DNA of 64,000 nucleotides, taken from the NCBI RefSeq assembly GCF_900215465.1, contig NZ_OBEH01000003.1:372001-436000 (forward strand), given 5' to 3'. Shown here one piece after another: positions 1 through 8,990 of the stretch. Source of the stretch: Flagellimonas pacifica (GTDB lineage Bacteria > Bacteroidota > Bacteroidia > Flavobacteriales > Flavobacteriaceae). The position numbers and the translations under genes are program-made. Positions within the stretch are counted from its first letter, which is position 1, and each line of letters begins with the position of its first letter. The notes beneath the pieces were generated by a model, which was given only the letters and a program-made list of their open reading frames with translations, did not search any database and was not told where the DNA came from.

Positions 1-2076
1 GATTTTGAACTTGCTGAAAGCTTTGAAGTGCTTGATGAGGTAGTAGTTGAGGGAAATAGAAATAGGAATGTGGAACAAACTATTGGGGGAGTATTGCAAA
101 TTGAAGTAAAAGAGATAAAAACCATCCCTTTAGTGCTAGGAGAAAGAGATATTTTCAAAGTAGCTACAACTTTACCGGGAGTTACAACTGCTGGTGAGGG
201 AGCCGCTGGGTTTAATGTAAGGGGAGGTAAAACAGATCAGAACCTTATACTTCTGGATTATGCAGTTCTGTACAATCCATCTCATTTTTTCGGGCTTTTT
301 TCAGCTATAAACCCTTTTACTTCTAATAACGTGAATATTTATAAAGGCAATATTCCTGCTGAACACGGAGGAAGATTATCTTCTGTTTTTGATATTCATA
401 CCAAAGATGGAAACGACCAGAAATTTTCAGGAGAGGCGTCAATAGGGCCGGTAACCGGAAATCTAACTTTGGAAACACCGGTAATCAAGGACAAATCTTC
501 CTTGCTGGTAGGGGGGAGAGCTACATATTCAAATTGGATTTTGCGATCTCTTAAAGAAGAATCACTTAAAGATAGCGAAGCTTCTTTTTTTGATGTTATT
601 GCCAAATACAACCATAAAATTAACAACAATAATGATGTTAAGGTTATGGGTTACTATAGTAAGGATGCCTTTAACATCACAAGAGATTCCGTATACAGTT
701 ATAGTAATCGATCATTTTCTTTACAGTGGAATCATAAATTTAATGATAACAGTAAAGGAGCACTCATATTTGCCAATAGTCAATACAAGTTTGACATTAA
801 TTTTGATGCCAACTCTGTTAATGACTTCGATTTGAAATATAACATTGAAGAGAGTCTGTTCAAATTCAAAATGAAATATTTAGTAGGTGCCACGCATAAT
901 TTTGACTATGGATTCTCAGGTAAACTATACCAAGTAAAACCTGGAAGCATAGAGCCATTAAGAAATGAATCTGTTGTAGATCCCATATTTCTTCCTAGGG
1001 AAAAAGGTTTGGAAACTGCAGTATTTATTTCGGATGATTTTAAAATAAACGAAAAATTGTCCATTAACGCTGGCTTTAGGTATTCACTTTATGCAGCTCT
1101 GGGAAAGTCATCACAAAGGATTTATGAAGATGATGAACCTAAAAATGAGAATACACTTATTGAAACAAAGGTATTTGATGACAATGAGGTGATAAAGACT
1201 TATGGCGGTGCCGAGGCCAGACTTTCAGCTCGATATTTTTTGACACCCAGTCTTTCGGTCAAAGCAAGCTATAACAATACTTACCAATATGTGCATACAC
1301 TGTCCAATAACACAACCGCCTCCCCAACGGATACATGGAAGCTTTCAGACATAAATATAAAACCCCAACGAGCAGATCAATTTGCATTGGGATTTCATAA
1401 GAATGTTAATGATGGCGAGTATGAATTAAGTATTGAGAGCTATTATAAAAAGTTCAATAATATTCTAGATTATAAGACAGGTGCAGATCTTTTATTGAAT
1501 GAAGCTATTGAAACAACGGTCCTACAAGGTCAAGGGAAATCTTACGGGGTTGAACTGCTTATGAGGAAGAACAATGGAAGGCTCAATGGCTGGCTGGGGT
1601 ATACATATTCACGATCACTGATAAAATTTGATGGAACGTTTGAAGAGGAACGTATAAATGGTGGGCAATTTTTCTCTTCAAACTTTGATAAGCCACATGA
1701 TTTAAGTTTAGTGACAAACTACAAGTTCAATAGGCGTTTTAGCCTTTCAGCTAACTTTGTATATCAGACAGGGAGACCGGTCACATATCCTATTGGAAAT
1801 TATGTATATGAAGGTAAGGAGTATACATTTTATAGTGACCGAAATAAGTTTAGGATCCCAGATTATTACAGATTGGATGTCAGTTTTAATATTGAAGGAA
1901 ACCATAAGATCAAAAAATTTGCCCATAGTTTTTGGAATATTTCCATTTATAACGTTTTGGGGAGAAACAATCCCTATTCCGTTTTCTTTGTAACAGAAAA
2001 TGGGCAGATAAAGGCATATAAGAGTTCAATTTTTTCGATTCCGATTCCTACAATTACTTATAATTTTAAATTTTGA
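1..2076 (+). CDS. TonB-dependent receptor, 5'-truncated by window edge
   Basis: The frame is open from base 1, so the gene starts outside the window; the first visible in-frame start-like codon (GTG at 28) is internal. What remains is a plug domain (VRGGKTDQNLILLD, about residues 70-80 of the visible part, then an IYKGNIPAEHGGRLSS segment) followed by a long 22-strand-type outer-membrane barrel ending in a C-terminal Phe (YNFKF), the usual outer-membrane assembly signal. The N-terminal carboxypeptidase-like domain and signal peptide are presumably upstream. It imports an unknown ligand with TonB/ExbBD energy. The stop overlaps the region just before the DUF4249 gene, so the two are co-transcribed. 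The protein is clearly paralogous to the receptor at 34339-36738, which also has a DUF4249 partner. The ligand cannot be assigned. Confidence 0.93.
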   Translation, partial: DFELAESFEVLDEVVVEGNRNRNVEQTIGGVLQIEVKEIKTIPLVLGERDIFKVATTLPGVTTAGEGAAGFNVRGGKTDQNLILLDYAVLYNPSHFFGLFSAINPFTSNNVNIYKGNIPAEHGGRLSSVFDIHTKDGNDQKFSGEASIGPVTGNLTLETPVIKDKSSLLVGGRATYSNWILRSLKEESLKDSEASFFDVIAKYNHKINNNNDVKVMGYYSKDAFNITRDSVYSYSNRSFSLQWNHKFNDNSKGALIFANSQYKFDINFDANSVNDFDLKYNIEESLFKFKMKYLVGATHNFDYGFSGKLYQVKPGSIEPLRNESVVDPIFLPREKGLETAVFISDDFKINEKLSINAGFRYSLYAALGKSSQRIYEDDEPKNENTLIETKVFDDNEVIKTYGGAEARLSARYFLTPSLSVKASYNNTYQYVHTLSNNTTASPTDTWKLSDINIKPQRADQFALGFHKNVNDGEYELSIESYYKKFNNILDYKTGADLLLNEAIETTVLQGQGKSYGVELLMRKNNGRLNGWLGYTYSRSLIKFDGTFEEERINGGQFFSSNFDKPHDLSLVTNYKFNRRFSLSANFVYQTGRPVTYPIGNYVYEGKEYTFYSDRNKFRIPDYYRLDVSFNIEGNHKIKKFAHSFWNISIYNVLGRNNPYSVFFVTENGQIKAYKSSIFSIPIPTITYNFKF

Positions 2077-2087
2077 TATGTTGTAAA

Positions 2088-3266
2088 ATGGCTCATAAGG
2101 CACTTAAAAATACTTGTTGGATTGTTTTCTTGGCTATAACAGGACTGGTAACCAATAGCTGTATAGAATCCTTTGTCCCGGAAACAGGGATTTTTGACGA
2201 TGCGTTGGTTATAGAATCAACAATCACTACTGAAGTTAAAGAACAGCAAGTGTTTTTAAATAGAGCATTTCGTTTTGAGGAGTTTGTTCCCGTGCCAGAG
2301 GAGAATGCCAAGGTGATTGTTAAAGATGACCTTGGAGACGAACACTCTTTTCAAGAAACATCCCCAGGAAAGTATACATCCGATGTAGCTTTTGGTGCAC
2401 AACCTGATAGAAGTTACCAGCTTTTAGTGACCACCAGCGATGGCAAAGAATATTCATCTGATGCCGTTCTTGCACCTAAAATATCACCAATACATGGATT
2501 AAAAGCAAACAGGGTGGTAAGTGGTGAAGATGGAATGGAAATACTTGTGGAATATGATGACTCTCAGACATCAACCTTTTTTCGGTATCAGTTTGAAGAA
2601 ACCTACCAAATTATCGCACCAGACTGGACTGGCAGTGAATTAAGGGCAGTTGCCCCTTTTGTATTAGTAGTTTGGCCTTTGGATAGGGAAGAACGTGTTT
2701 GCTACAAAACCGACGTTTCAAATGATATTATTGTGAACAGGCCACTTGAAACCAATCAAAACAATGTTCTTGAATTTCAAGTAAGATTTATTGACCGGAA
2801 CAATTATATAATATCACATCGCTATAGTGTTCTTGTAAAACAACTTTCAATTTCAGAAGAATCGTATAGGTATCTCAAAAAACTTGATGAGTCCAGTGGG
2901 GGGGATGATCTTTTTTCTCCCTCACAGCCTGGTTTTTTTAGGGGAAATGTTCGCTCAACCAACAACCAAGATGAAAAGGTACTTGGGTTCTTTCATGTGG
3001 CATCGGTATCATCCAAAAGAATCTTTTTTAATTATAGCGACTTTTTTCCAAATGAGGATCTTCCACCATATGTGGATGGATGCCTTCCTTTTAAGCCTCC
3101 AACACAATCAGTTAATGGAGAACCAACTATTTTTGAAATGGTGGCGAATAATGTGGTTAGATACCATGGTACGGATGCATTTGGGGAATTCATTGTGGTA
3201 CCTAGAGTATGCGCGGATTGTACAGTGTTGGGTGACCCAAACGTACCTGAATTTTGGGAGGAATGA
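2088..3266 (+). CDS. DUF4249 family lipoprotein
   Basis: About 392 residues. I start at ATG 2088, which gives a basic N terminus, a hydrophobic stretch and a lipobox ending in Cys (LVTNSC); an upstream TTG at 2073 only adds five residues overlapping the receptor gene. The body is beta-rich with Ig-like strands (ITTEVKEQQVFLNRAF, then AKVIVKDDLGDEHSF), as in DUF4249 proteins that accompany TonB receptors in Bacteroidota. It is probably a surface-exposed or periplasmic lipoprotein helping its receptor; no biochemical function is established for the family. It lies 11 bases after the receptor and overlaps the next gene by ATGA, implying translational coupling in a three-gene operon. Confidence 0.85.
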   Translation: MAHKALKNTCWIVFLAITGLVTNSCIESFVPETGIFDDALVIESTITTEVKEQQVFLNRAFRFEEFVPVPEENAKVIVKDDLGDEHSFQETSPGKYTSDVAFGAQPDRSYQLLVTTSDGKEYSSDAVLAPKISPIHGLKANRVVSGEDGMEILVEYDDSQTSTFFRYQFEETYQIIAPDWTGSELRAVAPFVLVVWPLDREERVCYKTDVSNDIIVNRPLETNQNNVLEFQVRFIDRNNYIISHRYSVLVKQLSISEESYRYLKKLDESSGGDDLFSPSQPGFFRGNVRSTNNQDEKVLGFFHVASVSSKRIFFNYSDFFPNEDLPPYVDGCLPFKPPTQSVNGEPTIFEMVANNVVRYHGTDAFGEFIVVPRVCADCTVLGDPNVPEFWEE

Positions 3267-5044
3267 GAAGAATTATTGAAATGGATATCATGATGAAGAC
3301 TATAAATATATGGATTGCATGTTCCCTTCTGTTGATATCAATAAACATGAGCGGACAGATTACCTCTTCTGGTATTGAGAGGACAGCACCCAAGAATGCC
3401 AATAAAGAAAATGTTTACATCCATTACAATACATCTCTTTTATTTGCAGGTGAACACCTCCATTATAAAATATACTCTTTAAAGTCAAAAACAAACACCT
3501 TAAGCACTTTTAGCAAAATTGGATATGTAGAACTGGTTGGTGAAAACTCTAGCGTTGTATTCAGACATAAAATAAGATTAAAGAATGGTATTGGTCAGGG
3601 TGAGTTTTTTATTCCTGTCACTGTACCTTCAGGAAACTATAAGCTTATTGGATATACTCAATGGATGAAAAATTATGGGGTTGACTCCTTTTTCCAGAGT
3701 GATATTGGTATAATAAACCCATTTCAGAATAATCAAGAATCCATATTGGAACATTCCCCCAAATCAGAAAAGATTTCTTTTGACAATACCGAAAAGGAAG
3801 CCAATAGAAATAACCTCATTTCAGCAACCTTAAACAAACGAATATTTAAAAAGCGGGATAAAGGCGTGTTAACAATAGGCACTTCGCCAAAAAATGAATT
3901 TGATGGAGATTACTCTATCTCAATACGTAGAATAGATTCCATAAGACGACCTTTAATGCCTTCGGCCATAGATTATACCGCACCTAGTACAGAGAACACA
4001 AGTTTTGATGAGAAACATGGGTATTTGCCGGAGCTTCGAGGCGAGTTAATTTCTGGAAAAATTGTACCCAAGGACCCAAACTCTTCTTTGGAAGAAGAAG
4101 AAATAGCACTTTCTATACCGGGGAAACATTTTATTCTTAAGTTGACCCGCACAAATACCGATGGAGAATTTTATTTCAATCTCAATCAGGAGTATAACAG
4201 TGATGATGCCTTTGTTCAGGTCTTGGGTGAAAATAGAGGTAAATATGAAATTCAGATACCTGATAAACCGTTCATTAACTACGAAAATCTGAAGTTTGAT
4301 AAAATGACCATTACTCCGGAGATGGCGCATTTGATATTAAAACGTAGTGTTTATAATCAAGTGGAAAACGCATTCATTGAAGTAAAACCTGATTCAATAG
4401 AACAAATAGATACTGTTTCGCCAATCTATAGACAGTATTCTATAACATATGATTTAGACGATTATACCCGGTTTTCAACAATTAGGGAAACAGCGTCTGA
4501 GATATTGGAACATGTCTGGGTACGGAAAGATAAAAATGGCGAAGAGTTATTTCAAATAAGAGGAGAAGAAAACGTGGCGGAATCCAATCTTTTACCATTA
4601 GTGCTAATAGATGGTATATTGATACAACAACATAGCGATGTAATTGATTTTGATGCTAGAAAAATAAGGAGAATCCATATCTCTAGGGAAGAGTGTGTTA
4701 TCAACGCAATAGTTTATAAAGGAATAATTGCTTTAGAAACTATTCAAGGAGATTTCCCTCAAAAATTTGAGAGAGAGTATGTTAGTAATTTAAAATTGTT
4801 TTCGCCCTTACCAAAGAAAAAATACTTCAATCAAGAGTATAACCATGCTACAAAATCAACTTCTGACCAAATACCTGATTTTAGGCAACAATTGCTTTGG
4901 CAACCAAAACTGATTTTAGACGACGATAAAACCAATATTGAATTTTATACCTCTGATGTTGCGGGTAAATATGAAATTTACTTAGAGGGGTTTACCAATA
5001 CAGGAAATCCTATTTCTGTAAAGGAAGTATTCGAGGTAAAATGA
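3263..5044 (+). CDS. Exported protein with MG2-like N-terminal domain and plug-like C-terminal region
   Basis: About 593 residues. The ATG at 3263 overlaps the preceding stop (ATGA) and has a GGAGG just upstream; ATGs at 3281 and 3290 are alternatives and the last gives the neatest signal peptide (MMKTINIWIACSLLLISI). After the signal, a segment with ENVYIHYNTSLLFAGEHLHYK resembles the macroglobulin MG2 fold seen in large Bacteroidota exported proteins. Near residues 450-510 the pattern LVLIDGILI ... IRRIHISREE ... GIIALETIQG resembles a TonB-receptor plug domain without a barrel. It is the third gene of the receptor/DUF4249 operon, so it may assemble with that receptor. The fold assignments come from recognised sequence patterns; no function can be named. 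Confidence 0.72.
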   Translation: MRRIIEMDIMMKTINIWIACSLLLISINMSGQITSSGIERTAPKNANKENVYIHYNTSLLFAGEHLHYKIYSLKSKTNTLSTFSKIGYVELVGENSSVVFRHKIRLKNGIGQGEFFIPVTVPSGNYKLIGYTQWMKNYGVDSFFQSDIGIINPFQNNQESILEHSPKSEKISFDNTEKEANRNNLISATLNKRIFKKRDKGVLTIGTSPKNEFDGDYSISIRRIDSIRRPLMPSAIDYTAPSTENTSFDEKHGYLPELRGELISGKIVPKDPNSSLEEEEIALSIPGKHFILKLTRTNTDGEFYFNLNQEYNSDDAFVQVLGENRGKYEIQIPDKPFINYENLKFDKMTITPEMAHLILKRSVYNQVENAFIEVKPDSIEQIDTVSPIYRQYSITYDLDDYTRFSTIRETASEILEHVWVRKDKNGEELFQIRGEENVAESNLLPLVLIDGILIQQHSDVIDFDARKIRRIHISREECVINAIVYKGIIALETIQGDFPQKFEREYVSNLKLFSPLPKKKYFNQEYNHATKSTSDQIPDFRQQLLWQPKLILDDDKTNIEFYTSDVAGKYEIYLEGFTNTGNPISVKEVFEVK

Positions 5045-5140
5045 TTTGACTCTTCTAAAGAAGATAAGCTTTCTTATACTGGTTGTAACAAAATCCACTA
5101 ACTATCAACTAACAAGTGTCAACAAAAAAAACATCAAAAA

Positions 5141-5938
5141 ATGAATGCACACGAAATTGACTATGAAATTTATGGGGAGGAAATGCAATACGTGGAAATT
5201 GAGCTCGACCCCCAAGAAGCCGTTGTTGCCGAAGCCGGCAGTTTTATGATGATGGATACCGATATTAAAATGGATACCATTTTCGGGGATGGCTCCAATC
5301 AAGATTCAGGGGTATTGGGAAAACTATTCTCAGCTGGCAAGCGCTTATTGACAGGGGAGAGCTTGTTCATGACTGCATTTCTAAATGTGGGACAAGGCAA
5401 AAAACAAGTGAGCTTTGCTTCACCTTATCCAGGTAAAATATTGCCTATTGACCTTTCGGAAAAAAATGGCAAGTTCATTTGTCAAAAAGATGCCTTTTTA
5501 TGTGCCGCCAAAGGCGTTTCTGTTGGAATTGAGTTTTCCAAACGCTTAGGCCGCGGATTATTTGGAGGGGAAGGGTTCATTATGCAAAAACTTGAAGGGG
5601 ATGGAATGGCCTTTGTACATGCAGGGGGTACCATGGCAAAAAAGGAACTCGCACCTGGTGAGGTTTTAAAAGTGGATACGGGTTGTATTGTAGGCTTTTC
5701 CCAAACCGTAGATTACAACATTGAGTTTGTTGGTGGAATTAAAAACACGGTTTTTGGAGGCGAAGGTTTGTTTTTTGCCACATTACGTGGTCCAGGAACT
5801 ATTTATATACAATCCCTGCCCTTTAGCCGACTTGCAGGTAGAGTCTTGGCCTCAGTTCCTAGAGGGGGAAAAGATAAGGGTGAAGGTAGCCTTCTTGGTG
5901 GGCTTGGAGATATTGTGATGGGCGATAATAAGTTTTAG
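5141..5938 (+). CDS. AIM24/TIGR00266 family protein
   Basis: 265 residues, ATG start, no signal peptide. The beginning (EIEL-DPQEAVVAEAGSFMMMD) and the glycine-rich core (GRGLFGGEGFIMQKLEGDG, then a late FGGEGLFFATLRGPG) are typical of the TIGR00266/AIM24 beta-helix family, which forms trimers of unknown role in bacteria; the mitochondrial relative supports inner-membrane organisation. The C terminus is glycine-rich (GSLLGGLGDIVMG). It stands alone between the receptor operon and a DUF2461 gene, with about 95 bases upstream. Confidence 0.88.
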   Translation: MNAHEIDYEIYGEEMQYVEIELDPQEAVVAEAGSFMMMDTDIKMDTIFGDGSNQDSGVLGKLFSAGKRLLTGESLFMTAFLNVGQGKKQVSFASPYPGKILPIDLSEKNGKFICQKDAFLCAAKGVSVGIEFSKRLGRGLFGGEGFIMQKLEGDGMAFVHAGGTMAKKELAPGEVLKVDTGCIVGFSQTVDYNIEFVGGIKNTVFGGEGLFFATLRGPGTIYIQSLPFSRLAGRVLASVPRGGKDKGEGSLLGGLGDIVMGDNKF

Positions 5939-5952
5939 AAGTACGTAAAAGA

Positions 5953-5978
5953 TGTCAGTTCTAGCGTAGTCGAGAACC
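5953..5978. repeat. REP-like imperfect palindrome
   Basis: GTTCTAGCGTAGTCGAGAAC (5958-5977) is an imperfect palindrome with GTTCT/AGAAC ends and a CGACTACGCT-type core on the opposite strand. It resembles the element near 49326-49347 (core GACTGCGCTCGA), suggesting a dispersed intergenic repeat. It sits just after the AIM24-like gene. Confidence 0.5.
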
Positions 5979-6058
5979 ACCTATTCAAAAATTAAAAATT
6001 TTTTGACTTGCTTAGGTGAACTATAGTTCATTACTTTTAGAGTTTTGAACAATTTTGG

Positions 6059-6712
6059 ATGAACTTTAAGGACCTATTCAACTTTCTCGCTCAACTCCAA
6101 CAAAACAATAATAAAGAGTGGATGGATGCCAACAGAAAATGGTACAAATCCCTACGAAATGATTTTATTGTTTGGCTGGATGATTTGGATTTGACCATGG
6201 CCCAGCTTCACAATGATTATTTTCCAACGCCGGGAAAAAGGGGCATCAATCGTATTAACAATAATCTGATGTTCCATCCGCATAAGCCGATCTACAAAGA
6301 TCATTTTGGGGCAGGGTTGGACAAAGCCCCTAATTCAGCAGATTTTTATATAGAAATAGGTGTAAAGCAGTGTCTTTTGGCTGGCGGTTTTTGGAGACCG
6401 GAACCTAAAACGTTACGAAGTATTCGTGATGGAATAGATTATAATGGGGAAGAGCTTCAAGAAATTCTGGATAGACCTTCGTTTAAAAAGTTGTTTGGTG
6501 GACTGTATGAAGATGAAAAGCTTACCAATGCCCCCAAGGGTTTCGCAAATGACCATACCCATATTCAATTGTTGAGAAACAAAACTTTTGCAGTGGAACA
6601 CCAACTAAGAATGGAGGAGGTTTTACAGAACGATTTCAAAGAAAAAATCATAGAAGTTTATATGGAGATGCTCCCTTTCCGCCAATATTTGAACAACTCA
6701 GCATCAGTCTAA
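6059..6712 (+). CDS. DUF2461 family protein
   Basis: 217 residues starting at ATG 6059. It has the family signatures FNFLAQLQQNNNKEWMDANRKWY at the N terminus, a central RINNNLMFHPHKPIYKDHFGAGL and a later SADFYIEIG. This matches DUF2461 (TIGR02453), a widespread cytosolic family with no known activity. Its length is normal for the family. The Nudix gene follows after 27 bases on the same strand, so they are probably co-transcribed. Confidence 0.9.
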   Translation: MNFKDLFNFLAQLQQNNNKEWMDANRKWYKSLRNDFIVWLDDLDLTMAQLHNDYFPTPGKRGINRINNNLMFHPHKPIYKDHFGAGLDKAPNSADFYIEIGVKQCLLAGGFWRPEPKTLRSIRDGIDYNGEELQEILDRPSFKKLFGGLYEDEKLTNAPKGFANDHTHIQLLRNKTFAVEHQLRMEEVLQNDFKEKIIEVYMEMLPFRQYLNNSASV

Positions 6713-6739
6713 AACAACAATTTTTTCAAACCAAAATTC

Positions 6740-7327
6740 ATGAAATACGGAAGTGTAAGAAACATCAAAAAAGAACTCCTGTCGGATAATTGGTATTATT
6801 TGAACAAAGTGTCGTTTGAATACCAGCGGGAGGATGGTGAGTGGGAAACTCAAATACGTGAGGCGTACGACCGTGGAAATGGAGCGGTTATTTTGCTATA
6901 CAATTTGGAAAAAGGGAATGTAGTGCTTACCAAGCAGTTTAGAATGCCCACATACTTAAATGGAAATGAAGATGGAATGATGATAGAGGCATGCGCCGGT
7001 ATTTTGGAAAAAGGAAATGCGGAGCAGACCATTATTATGGAGGTAGAAGAGGAAACAGGATTCAAAATTGATAAGGTCAAAAAGGTATTTGAATCTTATA
7101 TGTCACCCGGTTCCGTAACCGAGATTCTTCATTTTTTTATTGGCCAGTATGAAGATGGAATGAAAGTAAGTGAAGGTGGTGGAGCTGAAGATGAAACCGA
7201 GAACATTGAAGTTTTGGAAATGTCTTTTAAAAAAGCATTGCAAATGGTATCAAGAGGAGAAATAAAAGATGCTAAGACCATTATGCTGTTGCAGTATGCC
7301 CAAATCAACAACTTGTTTGGTCAATAA
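6740..7327 (+). CDS. nudK: Nudix hydrolase, GDP-mannose pyrophosphatase (NudK-like)
   Basis: 195 residues. Family members hydrolyse GDP-mannose and related nucleotide sugars in the cytosol. The fold is visible as [11 protein letters not shown], the NudK-type [10 protein letters not shown], a Nudix box beginning [10 protein letters not shown] and ending MEVEEETGF, and [19 protein letters not shown]. In the box the usual Arg before the first catalytic Glu is Met, while the metal-binding glutamates are retained; NudK-type enzymes also vary at this position. The 3' end overlaps the convergent carboxypeptidase gene by 7 bases. The symbol is by similarity only; another nucleoside-diphosphate sugar could be the substrate. 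Confidence 0.82.
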   Translation: MKYGSVRNIKKELLSDNWYYLNKVSFEYQREDGEWETQIREAYDRGNGAVILLYNLEKGNVVLTKQFRMPTYLNGNEDGMMIEACAGILEKGNAEQTIIMEVEEETGFKIDKVKKVFESYMSPGSVTEILHFFIGQYEDGMKVSEGGGAEDETENIEVLEMSFKKALQMVSRGEIKDAKTIMLLQYAQINNLFGQ

Positions 7328-8607
7328 CTATCATGTAGCTTTTTAAGCGTTGAATACATGGTGTTTCTTATTTGTGCTGATGGAATTCTAAAGTGATTGT
7401 TCATAAAACTGAAGATCAATAGTTTTCCAGATTTTGTTTTTAAATAACCACTCAAGTTGTAATTGTTGCCCAATGACCCCGATTTTGCAAAAATAAAAGG
7501 TTGGGTTGCTTGATCTTCCCATTTGGAAATGGTACCAGAAGCATTCCAATTGGGGAATAGTGTAAACAAACGTTCCTCATCCACCTCCTGATGTAATTTT
7601 TGGAGTATTTGTACAAAGGATTTTGGTGTGAACAGATTATATCTTGACAAACCTGAGCCATCTACCCATCTAGGTTGGTGCTCTAAAAAGGATAGCTCTT
7701 CATTAAGCATATACTTTATAGCTCTTTGGGTGCCCAAAGTATCGGAAAGTGTGGAAGAAGCCGTCATCAATATCTGTTCGGCCAGAAAATTGTCACTTTC
7801 ATGCATCATTCGTTTAAAAATAGAGTCAGCTTTTATTCCGTAAAGAATCTCCTTTTTACCGGAGGGAAAACTGTCCAGTAGTGTAATTTTCTTTTTTAGA
7901 GTCGCTTCCAGAAGGTTCTTGGTCAAATTATCATTAATAATAAAAGGCACCTGCAAGCTATCCTGTTCGTTTGGGTGTATATAGAATTGATTTTTATACT
8001 CTTCCCTATTTACGGATGTGTTCTTGATCATAACATTGTCAAGAAAGAATAGGGGAGATGCTTCCAGTCCATCAACATTTGACAAAGAAACCACGTTGCC
8101 ATATAATGGAAGAGGGCTTTTTTCTGGTGAAAAATAAAAACCATAATCTTCCCATGCCCATCCTGGACCAAACCTTTCTTCTTCAGAACCTTTTAGATAT
8201 ATGGAAATGTGTTTTTTGTCCTTGAGGAAGTTAGTTGCCGTACTATCCTTAAAATAGGGATGCAGCCAAGATGGATCTCCAGAAGGGACTATCTGGATGG
8301 AATCATTTTTTTCAACATACTTCAATGTTGGAAAATGCTCTGGAATCATTTTTAGACCGGTGAACAGTGTAATGATTTTTGTATTGCTGGCAGGAGTAAA
8401 ATATCGATCGCCATTAGTATTGTGAACTATTTTGTTGCGCTTTGCATCCAATACCACCAAACCATGAAATGAGTTTAACAATGACTCATTCTTTAAGGGG
8501 GTATCTAACTTTGCCAAACGTGAGGAAGAACAGCTTGAAAGCAAGAAAATGCCTGTTAATGAGATAATTGTCAAATACTTAATATGTTGATAATATGAGT
8601 GGTACAT
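7321..8607 (-). CDS. dacB: D-alanyl-D-alanine carboxypeptidase/endopeptidase, PBP4 type (S13)
   Basis: About 428 residues using ATG 8607; a GTG at 8631 would add eight unneeded residues. The N terminus is a lipoprotein signal with Cys26 (FLLSSCSSS), so the enzyme is probably membrane-anchored in the periplasm. The penicillin-binding triad is present: SNTK (residues 74-77, nucleophile Ser), SDN (about 270) and KSG (about 375, in place of the usual KTG). It would trim or cleave peptidoglycan stem peptides. The protein is somewhat shorter than E. coli DacB. It is convergent with the Nudix gene and divergent from the small-protein gene. Confidence 0.85.
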   Translation of the reverse strand: MYHSYYQHIKYLTIISLTGIFLLSSCSSSRLAKLDTPLKNESLLNSFHGLVVLDAKRNKIVHNTNGDRYFTPASNTKIITLFTGLKMIPEHFPTLKYVEKNDSIQIVPSGDPSWLHPYFKDSTATNFLKDKKHISIYLKGSEEERFGPGWAWEDYGFYFSPEKSPLPLYGNVVSLSNVDGLEASPLFFLDNVMIKNTSVNREEYKNQFYIHPNEQDSLQVPFIINDNLTKNLLEATLKKKITLLDSFPSGKKEILYGIKADSIFKRMMHESDNFLAEQILMTASSTLSDTLGTQRAIKYMLNEELSFLEHQPRWVDGSGLSRYNLFTPKSFVQILQKLHQEVDEERLFTLFPNWNASGTISKWEDQATQPFIFAKSGSLGNNYNLSGYLKTKSGKLLIFSFMNNHFRIPSAQIRNTMYSTLKKLHDSY

Positions 8608-8656
8608 TTTACGTTTTGTCGAATTTAACACGAAATTATTTAATTTTTAACTGCAA

Positions 8657-8691
8657 TTTGACGTATTGAAACGTGTTTTTTCTTAATTTAG
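8657..8691 (+). promoter_or_regulatory. Candidate flavobacterial promoter for the small-protein gene
   Basis: TTTG (8657-8660), 23 bases, then TAATTTAG (8684-8691), one mismatch from TAnnTTTG. The spacing is at the long end of the known range. It would start transcription near 8698, consistent with a start codon at 8727 or 8739 and not with the upstream GTG at 8673. Confidence 0.35.
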
Positions 8692-8738
8692 TTGGACAAC
8701 CTTTTAATCCAATTAATCATATTTCTATGCCCAGAGCA

Positions 8739-8924
8739 ATGTTAGATTACACCAAAACTGTTCTCCAAAAAGTTAGTTTTGATGCTAAACTCTTCGCCAA
8801 AGAATTAAAAAAAGCTGTTTCAAGGTTATTACCAAATGAAATTGAGGAACTCAAAATCTGGTTACAATATTATATATTGGATAAGCCAGAATTACAATCC
8901 ACATTATTGTTGATAAAAGCATAA
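8739..8924 (+). CDS. Small conserved protein of unknown function
   Basis: 61 residues from ATG 8739, beginning MLDYTKTVLQKVSFDAKLF; the ATG at 8727 would add MPRA. The sequence reads as two or three amphipathic helices (KELKKAVSRLLPNEIEELKIWLQYY), with no signal peptide. I recall similar short proteins beginning ML-YTK---KVSFD in other flavobacteria, so I regard it as a real gene, but no function is known to me. A strong hairpin terminator follows immediately and a candidate promoter precedes it, making it monocistronic. Confidence 0.65.
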   Translation: MLDYTKTVLQKVSFDAKLFAKELKKAVSRLLPNEIEELKIWLQYYILDKPELQSTLLLIKA

Positions 8925-8926
8925 AA

Positions 8927-8957
8927 TAGGCCGCGGTAAGCGGCCTTTTGTTTTTTA
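8927..8957 (+). terminator. Rho-independent terminator
   Basis: GGCCGC-ggtaa-GCGGCC followed by TTTTGTTTTTT, directly after the small-protein stop. A GC-rich stem with a clean T-tract. Confidence 0.85.
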
Positions 8958-8990
8958 TGGAGCCCAAGAGCTAATGGAAAAACTTGCAAA

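Noticed and set aside
2884..3279. 131-codon plus-strand frame inside the DUF4249 gene
   Set aside because: It overlaps a lipoprotein with a convincing family pattern and would end within the next gene; no signal or domain is visible.
5050..5083. Two small hairpins (TCTTCT-AA-AGAAGA and ATAAG-cttt-CTTAT) after the MG2-like gene
   Set aside because: Stems are short, AT-rich and lack a T-tract, so I do not call a terminator.
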